Assembly (NCBI RefSeq): GCF_031624395.1
Contig: NZ_JAMQON010000004.1
Location: 1-64,000, forward strand
Source: Halomicroarcula saliterrae
GTDB lineage: Archaea > Halobacteriota > Halobacteria > Halobacteriales > Haloarculaceae
Direction of reading: 5' to 3'
DNA length: 64,000 nucleotides
Shown here one piece after another: positions 59,590-64,000 of the stretch. Both the position numbers and the translations under genes were made by a program. Within the stretch, counting starts at the first letter, position 1, and the number at the start of each line of letters is the position of its first letter. A model generated the notes under the pieces. It had not been told where the DNA came from. It saw only the letters and a list, made by a program, of their open reading frames with translations, and ran no database searches.

Positions 59590-60288
59590 TCAATCCCTCC
59601 TGCTTGCACCGACACCCTGAGACTCGCCCACACCAGTCTGAGCCTCGACTTTCTTGACCGCACGGTCGGAGATATGACTCACCCAGTCGGTTGGTAGTTC
59701 TGCAGGTCCGATATCGTGGAGCGCGGAGCGGACCTGAGTGACCTGCCGTTGCTGGTCGTACGCTTCGTCGGTGACGTTCTGGATGAACGGACCCGCGATC
59801 GGTATAGCACCCACGGCGCCAGTCGTCGCCTTGGCCGCCATGTCCTGCTTGCTGAACGCTCCGCCGTGGAACCCGAGATACTCGGCGACTCGCTTCGCTA
59901 TCGACGAGATTTGCCCGTCGCTGCCCTGCAGGTCCATCTGGTCGAACTCTTCGCGGGCCTGTTCCAGTTGCTCCGCCTCCGGCATCCGCTGGACGTGCAC
60001 CTCACCCCGCCGCATCCGCTGGATACCCAGCGTTCCCCCGCGCATCACCCGCTCAGCCGTTTGCTCGGCTTCCCGTTCGAGGCGTTCGTCCGGGTCGATA
60101 GCCAGTTCGCCATCCTGTGGCAGCATCGACACCGCACCGCCGGTCTGCTGGCGCACGTGCGCGAGTTCGTGGGCCAACACGTGCTGTCCTTCCGCAGATT
60201 CTGGGTCGTACTCGCCCCGGTTGAACGCGATCTGATTACCCACGGTGAACGCACGGGCGTTGATGTCGTCGCAGGCCGTGGTAACCAT
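59590..60288 (-). CDS. Truncated DUF4157 protein C (core plus tail, no N-terminal region)
   Basis: This 232-aa protein begins MVTTACDDINARAFTVGN, so the first 170-180 residues of other copies are absent. HELAH is at residues 40-44 with HVRQQTGG after it. The unique tail (about 115-232) has a glycine-rich hydrophobic stretch ATTGAVGAIPIAGPFI near 150-170 and ends SQGVGASRRD as copy A does. The ATG lies 12 nt after the partner D stop, so it may be translated. It may be an orphan tip module kept for recombination, or a dead fragment. Confidence 0.75.
   Translation of the reverse strand: MVTTACDDINARAFTVGNQIAFNRGEYDPESAEGQHVLAHELAHVRQQTGGAVSMLPQDGELAIDPDERLEREAEQTAERVMRGGTLGIQRMRRGEVHVQRMPEAEQLEQAREEFDQMDLQGSDGQISSIAKRVAEYLGFHGGAFSKQDMAAKATTGAVGAIPIAGPFIQNVTDEAYDQQRQVTQVRSALHDIGPAELPTDWVSHISDRAVKKVEAQTGVGESQGVGASRRD
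59595..59601 (-). promoter_or_regulatory. Ribosome binding site of partner C
   Basis: AGGAGGG on the minus strand lies 7 nt before ATG 59587, inside the end of the truncated DUF4157 gene. It decides the start of partner C over a TTG at 59593. Confidence 0.65.
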
Positions 60289-60300
60289 GGTGCCTTCAGC

Positions 60301-61245
60301 TTACACCGGGGAAACGTAGCCGGAGATACGGGCTTCGTGGTCGAAGTACGGTTCGTAGAAGTCGAAGTGACGGTATTTGCCGGTGTACTTGTACCGGCCG
60401 TGGCCCAGCACTTTGTACGGTTCGGGTGGCTCAAGCCCCATACCAATGTAGCAATCCCGAATCTGACAGACGAGGTTGTGACCGACGACGTAGCGGAAAT
60501 CGTCGCACTCGTACGTCGACGGGAGGATCTCGATTCGGGCATCGGGCTTGCGGTCGAACTGGTCCTGACTTTCGATTGTCCGTTCTTCGTTCGTGTCTTC
60601 GTAGTACATCGTATCGATTCCCGATACGCCTTCGATAGTGAGTTCTGTCCACGTTACGTCAGACGTCTCACTGGTTCCGCCGACGAGTGACGTAGCTTTC
60701 GAGAGCATCCCCTGGCCGGTCGCCGTTGCAAGCTCTTCCCGTTCAATCTCGCCAATAACTTCCGTCGCCGGTCGGTCAAGTTGTGACTGAATCGTGTCGA
60801 GGTCGTCCTCGAGATAGACGTTTTGCTTGTAGATCAGGAACTCCTCCTCGTAGACCTCGTCCGGGAGATCTAACGGCGGCAATGCGTCGGTCCGGTCGTG
60901 ACTCACCGATTGTTCGTGCAGCGTCTGGAAGTACTCCCAGAACTGCTTGTCCGTGAGATCCAGTAGTGCGATCAGTACCGCCGCAAGTCTGTCTGGATTC
61001 TCCGATGGTGGGACCGTGTCATACCCTTTCTCGCGGTAGACGTGATACCGGGCGTATCGACGGGCTTGCGAGAATGTTTCATCTTCAATATTGCTTCTGT
61101 CTGATGGGGTATCGGGGATAACGTCCTCCTTGTGATGGAAGATATTTCCCTCTGAGTCCAAACCAATCTCATGCTCATCTCCACGATTGTCTTCGACAAG
61201 GAGCCCGACTCCTTTTTCATCTTCACCAACGATTTGTGCGTTCAT
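60301..61245 (-). CDS. Cassette partner protein D (unrecognised family, paralog 5)
   Basis: This 314-aa protein shares the family architecture: a diverged N-terminal block (VGEDEKGVGLLVEDNRGDEH), QARRYARYHVYREKGYDTVP centrally, and NLVCQIRDCYIGMGLEPPEPY near the end, then a YRHFDFYEPYFDHEA tail. It is acidic and soluble. It begins 2 nt after DUF4157 gene D, with a GAGGT 8 nt before the ATG. The truncated copy C starts 12 nt after its stop. A role as chaperone, adaptor or immunity factor is possible. Confidence 0.8.
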   Translation of the reverse strand: MNAQIVGEDEKGVGLLVEDNRGDEHEIGLDSEGNIFHHKEDVIPDTPSDRSNIEDETFSQARRYARYHVYREKGYDTVPPSENPDRLAAVLIALLDLTDKQFWEYFQTLHEQSVSHDRTDALPPLDLPDEVYEEEFLIYKQNVYLEDDLDTIQSQLDRPATEVIGEIEREELATATGQGMLSKATSLVGGTSETSDVTWTELTIEGVSGIDTMYYEDTNEERTIESQDQFDRKPDARIEILPSTYECDDFRYVVGHNLVCQIRDCYIGMGLEPPEPYKVLGHGRYKYTGKYRHFDFYEPYFDHEARISGYVSPV

Positions 61246-61247
61246 AA

Positions 61248-62480
61248 TTAGGACCTCAATCCAGAGAACCAGTCACTTTCTTCTACTCCTTTGTCTCCCT
61301 CACGTTGCCCCTGCTCGTCATCATCAGCACCAAGCAGTCGGTCTTTCACTCGGGAGTAGGCATCATTAATCGTTTCTTTCCCAGCAGCGACACCAAAGCT
61401 AACTGTGCCGGCAGCGATAGCAGGTACTGCGACCTCGGGATTGGTAGCCGTGTTTGCGAGCTGGTCTTGCAAGGCGGGTTGGGCCATCGCACGACCGGCA
61501 GCAATTGTTGCCGCAGTTACGCCCGTGCCCATCATAGCAGTCGCCTTCTCCGACCAACCCGAGTGGACCTCATCCTTGAGTGAACTGAGTTCCTGTCGAA
61601 GGTTGTCGACTTCTTCTTTGAGTTGTCGGACCCCCGAATAGTTGTTCTCGACGCTGACCTCCGCTGGTGTCCGCTGAATGTGGATATCCGATTTCCGCAT
61701 CCGCTGGATACCCAACATCCCCCCGCGCATCACCCGCTCAGCCGTTTGCTCGGCTTCCCGTTCGAGGCGTTCGTCCGGGTCGATAGCCAGTTCGCCCTCT
61801 TGGGGCAGCATCGACACGGCTCCACCGGTCTGTTGTCGCACGTGCGCTAACTCGTGGGCCAGGACGTGCTGGCCCTCTTTTGAGGAGGGGTCGTACTCGC
61901 CGCGGTTGAACGCGATGTGGTTGCCGACGGTGAAGGCGCGGGCGTTGATGTCGTCACAGGCTTTCGCTGCGGACGGCCCGGTGTGGACGCGCACGTCGCC
62001 GAGGCTGTCGCCCATCCGGTCTTCCATCGCGCGCTGGATGCTCGCGTCCAACTGCTGGCCCGAGGAGGAAATCACGCTTCGGACCGACTCAGGCACTTGC
62101 GTATCGCCTGCCTTCGAGTCGTTCCGGTAGGCATTGTGACTGCGCTGGACGGACTTGGCGTTCTGCCGTTCGATATCTTTTGGCACTTCGGGCGGCCGCT
62201 CGGCCTGCCGTTCGCGAAAGTCCGCCATGTCCCTCGTCTTGCCCATCGTCTCGATTGGCATGCCTTCGGCAGCCCACTGGCGCACCTGGTCGGTACCGTG
62301 CTGTTGTGCTAACCGTTGCAACACCGTCTCGTGTCCGTCTCGGTACGGTTCGACCCCGAACTGCTGACCCTCGCCGGAATCTCGGCCGGCCGACCGGCGC
62401 TGGTCCCCGTCGTCTTCGAGGGGGTCCATCGCCGCCGACCCGGCCTTCTCTCGGGCCTCGCTCACTGACCGGAAACTCAT
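61248..62480 (-). CDS. DUF4157 (eCIS-core) protein D, candidate effector
   Basis: The protein is 410 aa from ATG 62480 (MSFRSVSEAREKAGSAAMDP). The N-terminal 200 residues are almost the same as copy B, which implies a recent duplication or gene conversion. The core has HVLAHELAHVRQQTGG at about 203-218. The unique tail (about 280-410) starts with a coiled coil (VRQLKEEVDNLRQELSSLKD) and then hydrophobic glycine/alanine-rich helices (MMGTGVTAATIAAGRAMA, AVPAIAAGTVSFGVAAG). The frame runs upstream to 62618, but the B homology fixes this start. The tail may act on membranes (inference). Confidence 0.87.
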   Translation of the reverse strand: MSFRSVSEAREKAGSAAMDPLEDDGDQRRSAGRDSGEGQQFGVEPYRDGHETVLQRLAQQHGTDQVRQWAAEGMPIETMGKTRDMADFRERQAERPPEVPKDIERQNAKSVQRSHNAYRNDSKAGDTQVPESVRSVISSSGQQLDASIQRAMEDRMGDSLGDVRVHTGPSAAKACDDINARAFTVGNHIAFNRGEYDPSSKEGQHVLAHELAHVRQQTGGAVSMLPQEGELAIDPDERLEREAEQTAERVMRGGMLGIQRMRKSDIHIQRTPAEVSVENNYSGVRQLKEEVDNLRQELSSLKDEVHSGWSEKATAMMGTGVTAATIAAGRAMAQPALQDQLANTATNPEVAVPAIAAGTVSFGVAAGKETINDAYSRVKDRLLGADDDEQGQREGDKGVEESDWFSGLRS

Positions 62481-62502
62481 TGTTGGTTTAATTTTATACT
62501 CT

Positions 62503-62515
62503 GCGTATTTAATTG
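62503..62515 (-). promoter_or_regulatory. TATA-like box of DUF4157 gene D
   Basis: CAATTAAATACGC on the minus strand lies 23-35 nt before ATG 62480, equivalent to the elements before copies A and B. Confidence 0.55.
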
Positions 62516-62579
62516 TTTGTTGTATGGCAGAACACGCAACTGAGGGGCGGCCGGGGGAGCCCGACCGAAGACTGAGAAA

Positions 62580-62660
62580 ATAGCATATGGGAACACCGTC
62601 GGTCATCTGCTGGATCAAGTTGATATTCTTAACACCTTAGTGAGCGAACGCCGCAATGGA
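62580..62660 (+). pseudogene. Decayed copy of the first 27 codons of the injection-system ATPase
   Basis: From 62580 the plus strand reads ATA (for the ATPase's ATG) then AYGNTVGHLLDQVDILNTLV, which lines up codon for codon with AYENTIDHLLDELGCLDLLV of the ATPase at 49433. The upstream segment 62521-62579 also resembles 49373-49432 (shared gcagaacacgcaa and aggggcggccggg). The start codon is lost and homology ends near 62660. It marks the end of the duplicated block. Confidence 0.85.
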
Positions 62661-62798
62661 TACCGCCGAAGGACTGAAACGGCGTTCCAAGCTAAAATAA
62701 CGGTAGGCTATCAACCAGCTAATCAAGTACTTACCCGTTGTCGCCGTTGCGTTGCCTAACGCGCTGTCATCACTCGTGTGCCTGCCCGAATTAGCTCC
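62661..62798. other. Intergenic region with no recognised feature
   Basis: About 140 bases of lower-GC sequence between the end of the ATPase remnant and the VirB4-like gene. I see no ORF, RNA or clear repeat. It probably contains the junction between the injection-system region and the next element. Confidence 0.4.
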
Positions 62799-64000
62799 CT
62801 ACATGCTATCTGATAATCCACTATCGGCTATCCCGATAGAGGATGGCATGTGTGTGCTATCGCCACTTAGGTGATCTGGGACCTCTGTATAGGTTGCTTG
62901 GCTAAGAGTGCCATCAAGGACACCTACCTCGTATTCACTCGCCCGAACCCGAAGTGGGAACCATCCCTCCTCGTCAACACCCAACAGCGCTTCTGAGTAG
63001 CCATCGTCGTCGTTCCCAGCCTTCGCCGAACGAACCCAATTCACTTCTCGCTCACTAAGTCCAAACCACTCGGCCAGCTGCTCTGCTGCCTCGTCCACAC
63101 GATGAATTAGCTTCATCGAACAGAGGTTCGCAATCGTCCGGGCTTCAGGAGTGAGTGCAAACTCGCCACCAGTCTGGGTAATGAACTGCAACGAGAGGTC
63201 GTAGTGTCGGCTGTGTCGAACTGCCGTCTCCAGAAAGCCAAGCGAGGTCGAATCGCCCATGAGATAGTGCGCTTCATCAATGACGAACACGACGCGTTTC
63301 TTGGTCTGTTTCGCACGCTCATAGACTGCGTTGAATAACACCTGCATCATGAGACTCGTCTCTGTCTGACCGCGGGTTCCCTCCTCTTGGTGTAAATCGA
63401 GGTAGATTACATCGTTCGTGAAATCGAACTGCGTGGGTTCGGCGAGGTTCGCTAAGTCACCGCCCTCACGGAACGAAGGGCGCAGGTCAATGAGCAAGGA
63501 CTGGACGTCATTCTTCACACGGTCTTGCTCGCCACTGGTGACATAACCAAATTCACCCGGGTCATCAAGGATGTCTTCGAGGACCGCGATAACATCGCGA
63601 ATCGTCGGCGAGGGGTTTGCGTGGGTCGCCGGATCTTTCGTGATGCCCTGGCGCTCGTATGCCTCCTGAACAGCACGTCGAAGCGTCTGTTTGCGGTCTT
63701 TGAGTGGACTGCTCGCAACGTTCTCGAAGAACGTCTCAAAGAACGTGAGCACCCACGAGATTTGCTCGGACCACGGATCGATATCCGGAACGGATTCCAA
63801 GATATCTGTCGGCGTTGGCTGCAATTCCAGTGGGTTAAACCCACGTGAGCCACCGACAGTCACACGTTCGCCACCGAGGGCTTCGTTCACACCGTCAAAG
63901 CCCTCCAGTGGATCAAGCATCACTATCATCGAATCCTCGTCGTACATCGCCCGACGGACGAGTTGGAGTTTCGTCGAGAAGGATTTCCCCGCACCGAGTT
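62799..64000 (-). CDS. VirB4/TraC-like conjugation ATPase, C-terminal part (runs off the window)
   Basis: At least 400 aa of a P-loop ATPase are present. The Walker A motif LGAGKSFSTKLQLVRRAM lies at the right edge (63948-64000), Walker B is RVVFVIDEAHYLM, and the later SLQFITQTGGEFALTPEART is typical of VirB4/TraC/HerA-type T4SS ATPases. The likely role is to energise DNA or protein transfer in a conjugative element. The sequence is clearly lower in GC than the rest, with more A/T-ending codons, suggesting foreign origin. The 5' end is outside the window. No further conjugation gene is visible. Confidence 0.85.
   Translation of the reverse strand, partial: LGAGKSFSTKLQLVRRAMYDEDSMIVMLDPLEGFDGVNEALGGERVTVGGSRGFNPLELQPTPTDILESVPDIDPWSEQISWVLTFFETFFENVASSPLKDRKQTLRRAVQEAYERQGITKDPATHANPSPTIRDVIAVLEDILDDPGEFGYVTSGEQDRVKNDVQSLLIDLRPSFREGGDLANLAEPTQFDFTNDVIYLDLHQEEGTRGQTETSLMMQVLFNAVYERAKQTKKRVVFVIDEAHYLMGDSTSLGFLETAVRHSRHYDLSLQFITQTGGEFALTPEARTIANLCSMKLIHRVDEAAEQLAEWFGLSEREVNWVRSAKAGNDDDGYSEALLGVDEEGWFPLRVRASEYEVGVLDGTLSQATYTEVPDHLSGDSTHMPSSIGIADSGLSDSM

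Noticed and set aside
59588-59593. TTG start of partner C at 59593
   Set aside because: The AGGAGGG site is correctly spaced only for the ATG at 59587, and the homologs start there.
27172-62660. Interpretation as a prophage
   Set aside because: Tail, baseplate and ATPase genes are present, but there is no capsid, portal, terminase, integrase or replication gene. The ATPase, DUF4255 and DUF4157 genes are typical of injection systems.

Overview
The window is high-GC DNA (low-GC only near the right edge) encoding acidic proteins. Its archaeal-type genes (GTP cyclohydrolase III, Tat-type lipoprotein, DUF2267, TATA-like boxes about 25-30 nt before start codons, leaderless starts) point to a halophilic archaeon (class Halobacteria). 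No rRNA, tRNA, CRISPR array or insertion sequence was seen.

Region 1 (1-27.1 kb) is ordinary chromosome. In order it holds a hydantoinase A gene with the 5' end of a B subunit at the edge; GtrA and a sulfatase-like gene; a DAGK-like lipid kinase; an RNase H; two AI-2E family permeases around a PAS protein; and two beta-propeller proteins, a universal stress protein and DUF2267. A minus-strand run follows: dehydrogenase, pterin synthase-like protein, glycosyltransferase, methyltransferase, GTP cyclohydrolase III, membrane protein. Then come a phosphatase/sulfatase-fold protein, an unusual Gfo/Idh/MocA-aldo/keto reductase fusion, a CDP-alcohol phosphatidyltransferase, small membrane proteins, a PAP2 phosphatase and a standalone trpB.

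Region 2 (27.2-62.7 kb) is a contractile injection system (phage-tail-like; eCIS or T6SS class) with no capsid, portal, terminase or integrase genes. It has three transcription units. The first (minus, 46.7-29.7 kb) encodes a six-TM protein, a 1779-aa disordered repeat protein, LysM, gp27-like, gp5-like spike, PAAR, gp25-like, two baseplate J-like proteins and a tail-protein-I/beta-propeller protein. The second (minus, 55.9-52.3 kb) encodes sheath, tube 1, a 51-aa ORF, a 176-aa tail assembly protein, a DUF6760-like protein and tube 2. The third (plus, 49.4-52.3 kb) encodes an AAA ATPase and a DUF4255-type tail terminator. A separate 413-aa gene resembles an eCIS-associated accessory protein.

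Around this machine lie effector-like cassettes. Each consists of a DUF4157 (eCIS-core) protein with an HELAH motif and a unique C-terminal tail, followed within a few bases by a 299-322-aa partner of one unrecognised family. There are four DUF4157 genes (one N-terminally truncated), five partner paralogs (one orphan on the plus strand) and three decayed DUF4157 fragments. Each fragment sits directly behind the last partner of an array. The fourth cassette is a duplicate that carried along the first 27 codons of the neighbouring ATPase. This looks like module displacement in polymorphic toxin loci, here attached to an archaeal contractile machine. It is the most notable feature of the window.

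Region 3 (62.8-64 kb) is lower in GC and holds the 3' part of a VirB4/TraC-like conjugation ATPase, suggesting an adjacent mobile element.
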